DNA of 64,000 nt, taken from NCBI RefSeq assembly GCF_004348725.1, contig NZ_SMKR01000003.1, positions 41,341 to 105,340 on the forward strand, written 5' to 3'. The position numbers and the translations under genes are program-made. The DNA is from Kribbella turkmenica. GTDB taxonomy: Bacteria > Actinomycetota > Actinomycetes > Propionibacteriales > Kribbellaceae. The notes under the pieces were generated by a model that did no database searches, had not been told where the DNA came from, and was given only the letters and a program-made list of their open reading frames with translations. Of this stretch, positions 40,547-49,418 are shown piece by piece (the stretch's first letter is position 1; every line of letters begins with the position of its first letter).

Positions 40547-42135
40547 CGCTGGTCCAGGATCTGCCGGCGCAGCAACACGGTGAGTGGAACGGAGAGTGCG
40601 ATCATCCCCGCTGCGTACGGCGCACTGGCGACATAGTCCAGCTCGTCGCTGGCCGACCAGAACGCGGTGGCGAGGGTCTCGGTGCCGGTCGGGGCGAGCA
40701 GGAGGGTTGCGGTGAGTTCGGTGACGGTGGCCAGGAACGTGAGGACGAATCCGGTGAGCGCCGACGGCAGGACGAGCGGGAGAACGACGCGGGCGAAGGT
40801 GGCCGAGCCGGACACTCCGAGCGAACGTGAAGCCTCGATCAGCTCGGTCGGTGCCGCTGCGAGGCCGGATCGCCAGGACACCATGGCGCGCGGCAGGAAC
40901 AGGATGCTGTACGCCGCCACGGCGAGCGCCGCGGTCTGGTAAACGGGCCGGGCCCACTGCACCGCCAGGGTCACCAACGCGAGGCCGATCACCACACCTG
41001 GTAGCGCGCTGGAAATGTACGTCACGCGTTCGAGGACAACTGCCGCTCGGGACGGGTACCGGTGCAGCAGCCAGGCTCCGGGCAGCGCGGCGACGGTCGT
41101 GACCAGTCCGGCCAGCACCGCGAGCCCCACACTCGAGCCAGTTGCTGCCAGCAACGGCCCGACATCGACAGCTTGGGTGGCGACGGCCCGTGCCAGCCAC
41201 CGCGCGACGATCGCGGCGGGAACCATCACTGCCAGCGCGACGAGGACGGCGAGTCCGAGGATCGCGGGTACGGTCCAGGCCCCGAGCCGATGCGCGACGG
41301 GCCGGCGACGGGTTCCCGGGCCGAGGCGAGCGATCCTGGACTTTCCGCGGAACAGGATCTCGACGGCCAGAAATCCGAGACACAGCACGGCGAGCACCGC
41401 CGCGAGGAGGCTGCCGGCGGCGTTGCTGAAGCCGACGGCGAACTGTTGCAGGATCGACGTGGTGAAGGTCGGATAGCGCATCATCTGCAGTACGCCGAAC
41501 TCGGCAAGCAGGTGCAGCGCCACCAGCAGCGCGCCGCCGGCGATCGCGGGCCGCAGCTGTGGCAGTACGACGCGACGTACGGTGTCCCAGCCTGACGAGC
41601 CGAGGGACCGCGCGGAGTCGAGCTGGTCCTGGTCGAGCGCGCGCAGCAGGGCGGCGACCGGCAGGAAGACGAACGGGTAGTAGGCCAGCGCGGTGATGAA
41701 GACTGCGCCCCCGAGGCCCTGAACCGACGGTAGGACCGACGTCCAGGCGTAGCTGCTCACGAAGGCCGGGATCGCGAGTGGCATCAGGAGTAAGCCCCGC
41801 CAGATGCCCACGTACGGAATCGAGGTCCGTTCGACAAGCCACGCCGCGCCGCACCCAAGCAGCACAGTCACCGGAACGGTGATCGCCACCAGCAGCAGGG
41901 TGTTGCGTAGCAGCTCAACCGTTCTGGGCCGGAGGAGCAACCTCGACGCCTCGGCGGTTCCCGCTGACATGGCCTGGCCGAAGACGACGATCAGCGGGGC
42001 AACCAGCACGGCGGCGACCACAACGGCCGCGATCACGACGAGTCGAGGTGTCCGCGCGGTTCGCCGTCCGGCGATTGCCGGCGCGTCAGCGAGTGGCTCG
42101 TCGTACCTGACGGGCACGTTAGAGAATGCCGGCAT
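40543..42135 (-). CDS. fbpB: Ferric iron ABC transporter, fused permease
   Basis: A 530-residue permease made of two related halves, as in FbpB/SfuB. Each half has an EAA-type cytoplasmic loop that docks the ATPase: [23 protein letters not shown] and [24 protein letters not shown]. About 12 membrane helices are evident. The start overlaps the end of fbpA by 17 bp, and the stop overlaps fbpC by 4 bp, so the three subunits are made together. Confidence 0.9.
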   Translation of the reverse strand: MPAFSNVPVRYDEPLADAPAIAGRRTARTPRLVVIAAVVVAAVLVAPLIVVFGQAMSAGTAEASRLLLRPRTVELLRNTLLLVAITVPVTVLLGCGAAWLVERTSIPYVGIWRGLLLMPLAIPAFVSSYAWTSVLPSVQGLGGAVFITALAYYPFVFLPVAALLRALDQDQLDSARSLGSSGWDTVRRVVLPQLRPAIAGGALLVALHLLAEFGVLQMMRYPTFTTSILQQFAVGFSNAAGSLLAAVLAVLCLGFLAVEILFRGKSRIARLGPGTRRRPVAHRLGAWTVPAILGLAVLVALAVMVPAAIVARWLARAVATQAVDVGPLLAATGSSVGLAVLAGLVTTVAALPGAWLLHRYPSRAAVVLERVTYISSALPGVVIGLALVTLAVQWARPVYQTAALAVAAYSILFLPRAMVSWRSGLAAAPTELIEASRSLGVSGSATFARVVLPLVLPSALTGFVLTFLATVTELTATLLLAPTGTETLATAFWSASDELDYVASAPYAAGMIALSVPLTVLLRRQILDQR

Positions 42136-43144
42136 CGGTCATCAAAGTAGCGACTTGGTCGGAGTTGAGAGTGAACGGGTCGACCGGCGGTGCCTGCAGC
42201 GTGGCGAGTGGCGGTAGTTCGGGTGCGGACGGTACGCCGACGCCGACGGCGTACTCCATCGACTGGGAGTCGACGAGGACCTTCTGGCCGGCCTTGCTGG
42301 TGATGTACTGGAGGAACTTGCGAGCCTCGGCGGGCTTCTTCGCGCCGGCGAGTACGGCGCCACCGGACAGCGAGACGAAGGCGCCGGGGTCTCGGTTGCG
42401 GAAGTAGTGCAGCTTGGTGTTGCCGCTGCCTTCCTTGGTGCCGACCTGGTCGCGGTACCAGTAGTAGTGGTAGATCACGCCGCACGGGATCTCGCCTGCG
42501 TTGACCGACTTCATCGTGGCGATGTTGTTCTGTAGAGCGCGCGCGTTCGACTTGAGGCCTTTCAGCCAGTCCTTCGTCTTCTGCTCGCCTTGCCCAGCGA
42601 GCATGCCGGCCACGATCGCCTGGAAGTCCGCGCCGCCGGGTGCGCAGCCCCAGCGGTCCTTCCAGTCGGGGCCGGCCAGGTTCATGAGCGACTTCGGGAG
42701 GTCGGTTGCCGGCAGCTTCGCCGGGTTGTAGACCAGCACGGTGGACCGCGCGGCGATCGCGGTCCAGGCCTTCGACGACGGGGTCAGATGAGCGGGCACC
42801 TGGTTGCGGGTGGCGTCCTCGAGCGGTGCGAGCAGCTGGTTCCGTTCGACCAGGGTCATCGCCGGACTGTTCTCGGTGAGGAAGACGTCGGCGGGTGATT
42901 CTGCCCCTTCGGCGACGATCTGGTGACCCATCGAGGAGTCGCCGCCCTTGCGGATCTGGACCTTGATGCCGGTTTCTTTGGTGAACGCCTCGGCCCACGC
43001 CTTGGTCAGGTTCTCGTGCTGGGAGGAGTAGACCTGCAGCGCGCCGGGGTCGGCGACGTACTTGTCCTCGGACTTCGAACCGCATCCCACGAGGGTCGCG
43101 GTGCCGAGTGCTCCGAGGCCGGTCAAAAACGTACGTCGACGCAT
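42119..43144 (-). CDS. fbpA: Ferric iron ABC transporter, substrate-binding lipoprotein
   Basis: A 341-residue extracellular-solute-binding protein. RRRTFLTGLGALGTATLVGC combines a twin-arginine-like start with a lipobox cysteine at residue 21, so it should be anchored outside the membrane. LQVYSSQHENLTKAWAEAFTKETGIKV is typical of the FbpA/FutA group that binds Fe3+, and IYHYYWYRDQ supplies the tyrosine-rich metal site near residue 210. The start overlaps the end of the adenylation-carrier-acyltransferase gene by 22 bp, tying iron uptake to that protein. Confidence 0.9.
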   Translation of the reverse strand: MRRRTFLTGLGALGTATLVGCGSKSEDKYVADPGALQVYSSQHENLTKAWAEAFTKETGIKVQIRKGGDSSMGHQIVAEGAESPADVFLTENSPAMTLVERNQLLAPLEDATRNQVPAHLTPSSKAWTAIAARSTVLVYNPAKLPATDLPKSLMNLAGPDWKDRWGCAPGGADFQAIVAGMLAGQGEQKTKDWLKGLKSNARALQNNIATMKSVNAGEIPCGVIYHYYWYRDQVGTKEGSGNTKLHYFRNRDPGAFVSLSGGAVLAGAKKPAEARKFLQYITSKAGQKVLVDSQSMEYAVGVGVPSAPELPPLATLQAPPVDPFTLNSDQVATLMTDAGIL

Positions 43145-45705
43145 GGTCGATCCTTTCTGAGGAGGCGTGTCGCGGTGATGCGAGGCCTGATCGGGGTGCC
43201 GACGGTCGGAGCGGGCAGCGGCAGCCGGCGTACGACCGCGGTACTGACGGCACAGAACGCGAGGCCAAGGGCGAGCGAAGCGGCGAACTCGGTGATCGGG
43301 CCGTCGAACAACGCGAACACCTGGAACTGCACCAGATACACATGCAACGACGCGGCGGCCAGGATGCCGAGCGGGCGGACGAGCAGGACCGGTACGGGCA
43401 CGGTCGGGAGAACCGCGAGGAGCACGAGTCCGCCCATGATGATCAGGTTGCGCTCCCACGCGGGGAAGAACCCGATCGCCGCCGCGGCCGCGACCAGGCC
43501 AGTGGCGAGGGCGCGCCGCCGGGTGTCCGCGACCGCCATCGCGATCCCGGCGACGTACAGCCAGGCGACGGTGCCCGGCAGCCCTCGGACCGGCCCGTCG
43601 ACCAGCGCGGGCACGAGGTAGCGCGGCGCCAGCGACAGCGCCAGAGTCGCCATGGTTGTTCGCCACGGGTCGGCGGCGTACGCAACCCTGAACCGTGGGA
43701 TCGCGAGCAGGGCGGTCGCCACGATCGAGAACATCAGCAGTGCTTCGACGAACCAGAAGATGTTGATGTCCTGTGGCCGGACCAACCAGTGCACCAGCGC
43801 CAGGTTCGACCAGTGGATCGAGCCGAATCCGAACACCATGACGGCGGCGACGATCATCGCCGGCACCGCTACGGCGATCACGATCCTGGCGGTACGTCGG
43901 ACGCGGTCCGCCGTTGCTTGCGCAGCGAGGACGTAGCGCGCGAACAGGAACCCGCCGACCGCGAGCAGGATGTGAGCTCCGCCGGCCAGCCGGAACAGAC
44001 CAACGTGGCTGCCGCAGATCGTCACGACGGCCAGGCCGCGCAGGATCACCGACATCTCCACGGGCTGGATGAGCGCGCGGCGTCGCGGGCGGTGGCGCAC
44101 TGCCAGGGCGACGAGTTCGCGGACGGGTCGGTGGTGCCAATCGGCAGGCAAGGTGCCGGCCAGCCGGGTGAGACCGAGGGAGGCCTTGACGTGGTTGAAC
44201 GAGTCACCGCCGAGCTCGGCGAACGACCGGTCCAGATCGATGTCACGGCGGCCGACCAGGGGCGCGAGCAGTTGGGTGACCGCAGCCAGCGAGTCGGCGA
44301 GCTGGTCAGTCCGGCCGGACTTGTCGGCGCCGTGGAGGGCAGCGCAGCCTCGCCGGTCGACCTTGCCGTTGGGCAGCAGCGGCAGGGCGGCGATCTCGCG
44401 AACGGAGACGACGGAGACGCCCAGACCGGCCGCGGCCGCCGCTTGCCGCTGCACCGCGTGAGGGTCCGAAGCCCGGCGTACGAAGGTGATCTGCAGCTGT
44501 TCGTCGGTGCCGGTGACGCAGCAAGGTATACCGTTGTCGCGCATCGTTCGCTCGACCTGCCCGAGGTCGATCCGGATACCCATGATCTTCACGTGGTCGG
44601 AGCGGCGTCCGACGATCCGGACGAGGCCGTCGTCGTCGATGCGGGCCAGGTCGCCGGTGCGAAGCTCGGTGTGCATCCGGCCCAGCGCGAGGTCGTCGGG
44701 GTGTTCGGCGTACCCGAGCATCACTCCGGGACCGGTGAAGACGAGCTCGCCGACCGGTTCGGCATCGGCGGGTTGATCGATCGCTGCGGTGTCGAGCCGG
44801 AAGGCTGAGCCGGCGATCGGCCAGCCGACCGCGTCGGGGTAGTGAATGGCGAGTTCCGGCGGCAGCACGGCCATACGGGCGGTGGCTTCGGTCTGTCCGT
44901 ACATCACCGCCAGGCCCCAGCCGTCCCGCTCGCCACGCTCGGCCAGCTCCCGCACACGGGAGGGCGGTAGCGCACCGCCGGCCTGGGCGAGCAGCCGCAG
45001 TGACGGCAGATCGTCCAGATGTCCCTGCACATCGAGAAGATCCGCAACATGCGGGGTAGCCGGCAAGAGCGTGACCTGCTGGGTCCGCAGCTCCGCGCCG
45101 AACGCCGGCTCGGTGATCGAACCGTGCCATAGCACCGTGGTCGCTCCGGCGCGCAGCTGGGCGTGCAGGACCGACAGGCCGAAGCAGTAGTGCAGCGGGA
45201 GCGAGGTGACTGCTCGGTCGATCGGCGTAATCGAGAGGGCCGCTGCGATCGCGTCCGCGTTGCTGATCACATTGGTGTGGCTGAGGCGGACGAGCTTCGG
45301 CGATCCGGTGCTGCCCGAGGTGCTGAGCAGCAGCGCGAGATCCGGGTGCAGGAGATGCCGCGCCTCGCTGTCTCCATCGAATGTGCCGTCGCCGCGCAGC
45401 CACAGGTCCGGCGGGTAGGCATCGGTGATCGACAGCTGGTCGGCCGGGGCGACCAGGGCGACATGTCCGGCCCGCAGGACGGCGAGGTAGCCGAGCACGA
45501 GCCGACGTTCGGCGGTGAGCGGAACATGTACCAGGCGACGTCCGGTCTGGACCGGTGGCAGTGCGGCGGCGAGAGCGTCGATCTGTTCGGAAAGCGCTTG
45601 GTAGCTGAGCGCCCCGGCATCGTCGACGAGGGCAGCGCGCTGGGCGTCGGCCGATGCGGACACGAGGACCGTGGCTGAAGCCCGCTTCAAGTCCAGCGGG
45701 AGCAC
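43123..45705 (-). CDS. Adenylation-carrier-acyltransferase-3 fusion protein (NRPS-like, membrane-bound)
   Basis: An 860-residue protein with three parts. Residues 1-460 are an AMP-binding adenylation domain: LLSTSGSTGSPKLVRLSH, VMYGQTEA, TGDLARIDDDG, and LPNGKVDRR with the catalytic lysine. Residues about 475-545 are a carrier domain with the phosphopantetheine serine in LGGDSFNH. Residues about 555-845 are a multi-helix acyltransferase-3 membrane domain (SVILRGLAVVTICGSHVGLF). No condensation or thioesterase domain is present. The protein could load an acid and transfer it, at the membrane, to an acceptor. The GTG start at 45705 abuts an iron box, and the gene overlaps fbpA. A role in making or loading an iron-binding small molecule is inference. 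Substrate is unknown. Confidence 0.82.
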   Translation of the reverse strand: MLPLDLKRASATVLVSASADAQRAALVDDAGALSYQALSEQIDALAAALPPVQTGRRLVHVPLTAERRLVLGYLAVLRAGHVALVAPADQLSITDAYPPDLWLRGDGTFDGDSEARHLLHPDLALLLSTSGSTGSPKLVRLSHTNVISNADAIAAALSITPIDRAVTSLPLHYCFGLSVLHAQLRAGATTVLWHGSITEPAFGAELRTQQVTLLPATPHVADLLDVQGHLDDLPSLRLLAQAGGALPPSRVRELAERGERDGWGLAVMYGQTEATARMAVLPPELAIHYPDAVGWPIAGSAFRLDTAAIDQPADAEPVGELVFTGPGVMLGYAEHPDDLALGRMHTELRTGDLARIDDDGLVRIVGRRSDHVKIMGIRIDLGQVERTMRDNGIPCCVTGTDEQLQITFVRRASDPHAVQRQAAAAAGLGVSVVSVREIAALPLLPNGKVDRRGCAALHGADKSGRTDQLADSLAAVTQLLAPLVGRRDIDLDRSFAELGGDSFNHVKASLGLTRLAGTLPADWHHRPVRELVALAVRHRPRRRALIQPVEMSVILRGLAVVTICGSHVGLFRLAGGAHILLAVGGFLFARYVLAAQATADRVRRTARIVIAVAVPAMIVAAVMVFGFGSIHWSNLALVHWLVRPQDINIFWFVEALLMFSIVATALLAIPRFRVAYAADPWRTTMATLALSLAPRYLVPALVDGPVRGLPGTVAWLYVAGIAMAVADTRRRALATGLVAAAAAIGFFPAWERNLIIMGGLVLLAVLPTVPVPVLLVRPLGILAAASLHVYLVQFQVFALFDGPITEFAASLALGLAFCAVSTAVVRRLPLPAPTVGTPIRPRITATRLLRKDRPCVDVRF

Positions 45706-45724
45706 GATGGTTAGGCTAACCTAA
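45706..45724. promoter_or_regulatory. IdeR/DmdR-type iron box
   Basis: The 19-mer ending in GGTTAGGCTAACCTAA matches the actinobacterial iron box TTAGGTTAGGCTAACCTAA at 16 positions. It fills most of the 25-bp gap between the divergent starts at 45705 (minus) and 45731 (plus). An iron-loaded IdeR or DmdR repressor here would shut off the A-T-acyltransferase/fbpABC operon and the phosphopantetheinyl transferase gene together. With so little room, both mRNAs are probably leaderless or nearly so. Confidence 0.85.
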
Positions 45725-45730
45725 GATTTC

Positions 45731-46288
45731 ATGTCGGTCCACTCACAGCCGCATCACGGCATCGTTGCGCACGTGGCTCACCTGACGTGCGCGGACGTGG
45801 GGCTGCTCGAGCTTCTCGACGAGCGGGAGCTTCGACGCGTCAGTCGTTGTGCCGGCGAGGCGGACCGTGCCCGGATGCTGCTCGGTGCGGCGCTGCTCCG
45901 CTGCGCCGTGGGGGCGCAGCTCGGTGTTTCGCCGGTGGACTTGACGGTCGACCGTACCTGTGATGCCTGTGGCGGGTGGCACGGTCGCCCGACTGTTCCT
46001 GGTGCAGACGTGGACGTTTCGGTGTCGCACAGCGGCGCGGTGGTCGTTGTCGCGGTCCTGGCTGGTGTCGGCCGGGTCGGGGTGGACGTCGAGCGGATCC
46101 AGGGCCGGTCGATGGAAGAGGTTGTGGCATGGACCAGCCAGGAGGCGAGGTTCAAGGCCGGCGGTGGAGCCGGTCTCCACCTGTACGAGCTTCAGCCCCC
46201 GGCGCCAGGCCACGTTCTGACTCTCGCAACCGACCAGCGCGATGCCGCGGTCACGCTGCTCAGCGGCGCCGCGTTGCTGGTGTCCTGA
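45731..46288 (+). CDS. Sfp-type 4'-phosphopantetheinyl transferase
   Basis: A 185-residue transferase that would add the phosphopantetheine arm to the carrier domain encoded divergently. DVSVSHSGAVVVVAV and GVDVERI are the first two conserved blocks; the third is WTSQEARFK, where most relatives have a lysine in place of the glutamine (WxxKEAxxK). The protein is short at the N-terminus and C-terminus compared with the usual 220-240 residues. The ATG at 45731 lies 7 bp past the iron box with no ribosome binding site, so expression should follow iron supply. Confidence 0.82.
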   Translation: MSVHSQPHHGIVAHVAHLTCADVGLLELLDERELRRVSRCAGEADRARMLLGAALLRCAVGAQLGVSPVDLTVDRTCDACGGWHGRPTVPGADVDVSVSHSGAVVVVAVLAGVGRVGVDVERIQGRSMEEVVAWTSQEARFKAGGGAGLHLYELQPPAPGHVLTLATDQRDAAVTLLSGAALLVS

Positions 46289-46602
46289 ACTGCCACGCGG
46301 CTCAGTCGAGCAGGGCCAGCAGCGTTCGCTGCTCCCGCTGGCTGAGGCCACCTGGGCGAGCGACAGATTCCCCTCGCCGCATCCGAACAGCTCGGTGCGC
46401 TGCTCACTGCATCTCTCGAAATCCGCTCCCGCCTCGGCACGCGCATGCTGTCCGAAGCTGGACGACGTCACATCAAACGCCGTGCCGACGTTCCTGGCGC
46501 GTTCGGCGCAGACAGCGGGGACTGACAGTAGCGGCGGTTTGGAGCAATAGCTCCTTGCGCGCCAATACAAGCTCGTGGTCGATCCGCCGCGCATGTACCG
46601 CC
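46289..46602. other. Gap without an intact gene
   Basis: The 314 bp after the transferase gene show no coherent frame and no family motif on either strand. With the dehydrogenase fragment that follows, the stretch looks like decayed coding DNA. Confidence 0.4.
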
Positions 46603-46698
46603 GAGATCCTCGACATCTTCGAAGGCACCCAGCAGATCCAGCAACTGATCGTCGCCCGCCGCCCTCCTGGGGAAACCTCCGCCGAACTGAAATAGCCA
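46603..46698 (+). pseudogene. 3'-terminal fragment of an acyl-CoA dehydrogenase gene
   Basis: The frame reads EILDIFEGTQQIQQLIVARR and ends at AELK before a TAG at 46693-46695. This is the C-terminal helix and catalytic-loop glutamate region of the dehydrogenase encoded at 9977-11185. About 92 of 107 bases match the end of that gene, and the match runs past the stop codon into its 3' flank. No upstream part of the gene is left. It looks like a fragment of a duplicated locus. Confidence 0.8.
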
Positions 46699-46973
46699 TG
46701 TCTACAACGACTTCTGCTGACTACGAACTCCCGGGCGAACGGCCTGCCGAGCATGCTCGCACGACGATGAAAACGGCTCACCTCGCAACTGCCGGAGCAA
46801 GGGGAATCCTCGAATGTTGCGACCGTCGCCAGGGCCGCCGTCGCGCCACGGGTCCGGTAGCGGCGCCATTCGTCATGGAGCAGTGGCGCCGCGGCATCCA
46901 CCACGATCGCGTCTCGATAGAGGTCGAGAGCCGAGGCACCGGCCGTCGGCGCGGTGGCCGCAGCCTGTGGCGT
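46699..46973. other. Gap without an intact gene
   Basis: An ATG at 46698 opens a 115-codon frame on the plus strand (starting MSTTTSADYELPGERP) that runs into the antisense of the peptide-binding protein gene. It has no recognisable motif and is not supported as a gene. Nothing else is seen here. Confidence 0.35.
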
Positions 46974-48620
46974 TCATCGCTTCCCCACGTCCGGCAGCCA
47001 CGGCCAGTACATAAAGGCCGGCGACCTGTTGACGGCGCCGCCTAGGCGCTTGTTGAGGTAGAGCAGCTGGTACGGAGAGGCAAACGGGATCCACGGCCGA
47101 TCCTTCATGATGAGCCCCTGCGCCTTCACCGTGAGTTCGGCGCGCTGGGCGTCATCCGCGGTGGCGCGGGCCTGCTCGAGGAGCTGCGTCACCTCGGCAT
47201 TGCGGTAGCCGCTGTAGTTGATCGACCCACCGCCCGTACCGAGCTGGGTGTAGAGCTCCGTGGGATCAGGGATAGACGCGAAGTAGTCGGTGTAGAAGAG
47301 ATCGACCTTGGCGCGGGCGGACTTGTCACCGAACAGCGCCAGGAAGTCGGCCTTCTGCAGCAGCTGGAGCTTGACGGTCAGGCCGGCCTTCCGGGCATCG
47401 CTTTGGAAGGTCTCGCCGAAGGTTCGGTACTCCGGCAACCAGCCGGGGACCGCCAGAGTCAGCGCGGGGTTGGTAACCCCGGATTCCAGGATGAGCCGTC
47501 GCGCGCCGTCGAGGTCCTGCTCGGGCTGGCGGAGTGCGTCGTAGGCCGGCCGGTAGACGGCCTGCTGAGTACCCCATGAGCCGGGAGGGGCGATCGCCCG
47601 AAGAGGTTCGGCGGCACTTTGGAACGCGGTTCGGACAATGCCCTTGTAGTCGATGATCTCGGCGACGGCTTGTCGCAACTTCGGATCTGCGAGGATGCCG
47701 CCGGAGTGTGCCACGACGAGGGAGTGGAGGAGGCTAGACGGCCCGAAGTACACGGTGCCGTCGGTGGACTGCTTCAGCCGCGGGATGGCGGTCGCGGCGG
47801 GAAAGAAGGTGCCGTCGACGTCACCGTTCAGGAGCGCCGAGGTCAGTGTCGAACCGTCGCTCAGGAACACGAACTTGGCTTGCTGGGTGAGCTGTGGGCG
47901 GTTCGCGCGGTTCCACCAGTCCGGATTGGGCTCCAGGGTGATGGAGTCGCCCTTGCGCCAGTCCTCGACGCGGTATGCGCCGGTGCACATCACGCCTCCG
48001 GTCGCAGTGCCGTAGGCGGTTCCGCGGGACTGCGTGTAGGACTTCTGCAGTATGTGTCCGAGGGGGGTGGACAGCATCTGGTAAAAGATCGCATCCGGCT
48101 TGGACAGCTTGATCGTGATCTGATCGGCTCCGGTCTTTTCGATGCTGCTGACGCGATCGGTGTAGCCGGCGAAGAACGATCCTGTCTCGGGGTTGCGAGA
48201 GCGGTTCAGGCTGAACACGACGTCTTCGGCGGTGACCAGCTTGCCGTCAAAGAACCGGACTCCATGGCGAAGCGTGAAGACGTACGTCCGGTCGTCGGGA
48301 CGGCTCACCGATTCGGCCAGCGCCGGCACGGTTCGGCCGTCGGGCTGCTGGTAAACGAGCGACTCGCAGACGTTGGCGAGAACACTCCAACTGTCTCCGC
48401 CTACCGCCCGACCGGAGTCCAGGGTGGTCGGTTCGCTGCGGAGCGCCCAAGTCACGCGGTCGATCGCCGCGGTCGCCTTGGCCGGTTGGGTGTATTGAGT
48501 CGCCTGGCCACCTGGAGTGGCGCTGGCTCCATCGCGCGACTTCCCAGCGCAGGAGGCCAGGGCAATTGTCGTGGCGAGGATAAGGCAGAGTCTGCCTCGG
48601 CGGAGAAATGTGGTTCGCAT
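46974..48620 (-). CDS. dppA: Peptide/oligopeptide ABC transporter, substrate-binding lipoprotein
   Basis: A 548-residue family-5 solute-binding protein. The N-terminal LCLILATTIALASC gives a lipobox with the cysteine at residue 24. ALRSEPTTLDSG, LRHGVRFFDGKLVTAEDVVFSLNRS and YRVEDWRKGDSITLEPNPDWW are family signatures. A TAAGGA ribosome binding site overlaps the stop of the ATPase gene upstream. It ends the operon hydrolase-dppB-dppC-dppD-dppF-dppA. The ligand is unknown; peptides are likely because a D-peptidase-like hydrolase leads the operon. Confidence 0.88.
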   Translation of the reverse strand: MRTTFLRRGRLCLILATTIALASCAGKSRDGASATPGGQATQYTQPAKATAAIDRVTWALRSEPTTLDSGRAVGGDSWSVLANVCESLVYQQPDGRTVPALAESVSRPDDRTYVFTLRHGVRFFDGKLVTAEDVVFSLNRSRNPETGSFFAGYTDRVSSIEKTGADQITIKLSKPDAIFYQMLSTPLGHILQKSYTQSRGTAYGTATGGVMCTGAYRVEDWRKGDSITLEPNPDWWNRANRPQLTQQAKFVFLSDGSTLTSALLNGDVDGTFFPAATAIPRLKQSTDGTVYFGPSSLLHSLVVAHSGGILADPKLRQAVAEIIDYKGIVRTAFQSAAEPLRAIAPPGSWGTQQAVYRPAYDALRQPEQDLDGARRLILESGVTNPALTLAVPGWLPEYRTFGETFQSDARKAGLTVKLQLLQKADFLALFGDKSARAKVDLFYTDYFASIPDPTELYTQLGTGGGSINYSGYRNAEVTQLLEQARATADDAQRAELTVKAQGLIMKDRPWIPFASPYQLLYLNKRLGGAVNRSPAFMYWPWLPDVGKR

Positions 48621-48629
48621 CGTCGGTCC

Positions 48630-49418
48630 TTAGCTGTTGGCCGGGCGCGCGGGACGCCGGCCTGGGCGCGGCACGCTGTCGCGCAGCAGTCGGGTGTAGG
48701 GATGTGTGGGCTGATCCAGTACCTCGCTGGTCGGTCCGTGCTCGACCACGCGCCCGTGCCGCAGGACGAGGCTTCGATCGCTCAGTTGGCGGACCACGGC
48801 GAGGTCGTGACTGATCAGGATGTAGCCGACGCCGGTCGCGGCACGGATATCGGCCAGCAGATTGAGGATCTGCGCCTGGACGGACACGTCGAGAGCCGAG
48901 ACCGATTCGTCGAGCAACATGACCGCTGGTTCTGCCGCGAGCGCTCTCGCGATGGCGACTCGCTGACGCTGACCTCCCGAGAGCTCCCTGGGCAACGCGG
49001 ACTGTTGCCGGCCATCGAGACCGGTCAGGCTTGCAAGCTCTGCCACCCGGGCAGCTCGCGCTGCGCGGTCCATCGCCGGGTGGTGCAGGCGGAGGACCTC
49101 GTCGAGACACGTGCTGAGGGATTGCCGGGGGTCGAGGCTGGAATACGGATCCTGGAAGACGATCTGCAACTGCCGCGCACGATCGCGCCGTTCGGAGGCT
49201 CGGCGCGCAGGGCGGGAGCGATCGTCGCCGCAGACGGCGATCCGGCCGGCAGTCGGGGTTTCCAGGCCAGCCAGCATCCTGGCAATGGTGGTCTTCCCGG
49301 AACCGGACTCACCGACGATCGCCAGGGTCGTTCCAGCCTCGAGAGTGAATGAGACATCGGTGACGGCGAGGCGGTCACCGAATGACTTGCTGAGCCTGTC
49401 GACTTCAACCAGTCTCAC
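48630..49418 (-). CDS. dppF: Peptide ABC transporter ATP-binding protein (DppF-like)
   Basis: A 262-residue ATPase. Walker A is GESGSGKTTIARML, the signature LSGGQRQRVAIARALA, and Walker B VMLLDESVSALD. The start chosen is GTG at 49418, which overlaps the stop of dppD (GTGA) and gives the family N-terminus; upstream codons in the same frame belong to the other gene's DNA. It pairs with DppD as the second nucleotide-binding subunit. Confidence 0.88.
   Translation of the reverse strand: MRLVEVDRLSKSFGDRLAVTDVSFTLEAGTTLAIVGESGSGKTTIARMLAGLETPTAGRIAVCGDDRSRPARRASERRDRARQLQIVFQDPYSSLDPRQSLSTCLDEVLRLHHPAMDRAARAARVAELASLTGLDGRQQSALPRELSGGQRQRVAIARALAAEPAVMLLDESVSALDVSVQAQILNLLADIRAATGVGYILISHDLAVVRQLSDRSLVLRHGRVVEHGPTSEVLDQPTHPYTRLLRDSVPRPGRRPARPANS

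Noticed and set aside
46698..47045. Small plus-strand gene MSTTTSADYELPG... after the dehydrogenase fragment
   Set aside because: It runs antisense into the peptide-binding protein gene and degenerates to Arg-rich sequence; no ribosome binding site or family match is evident.
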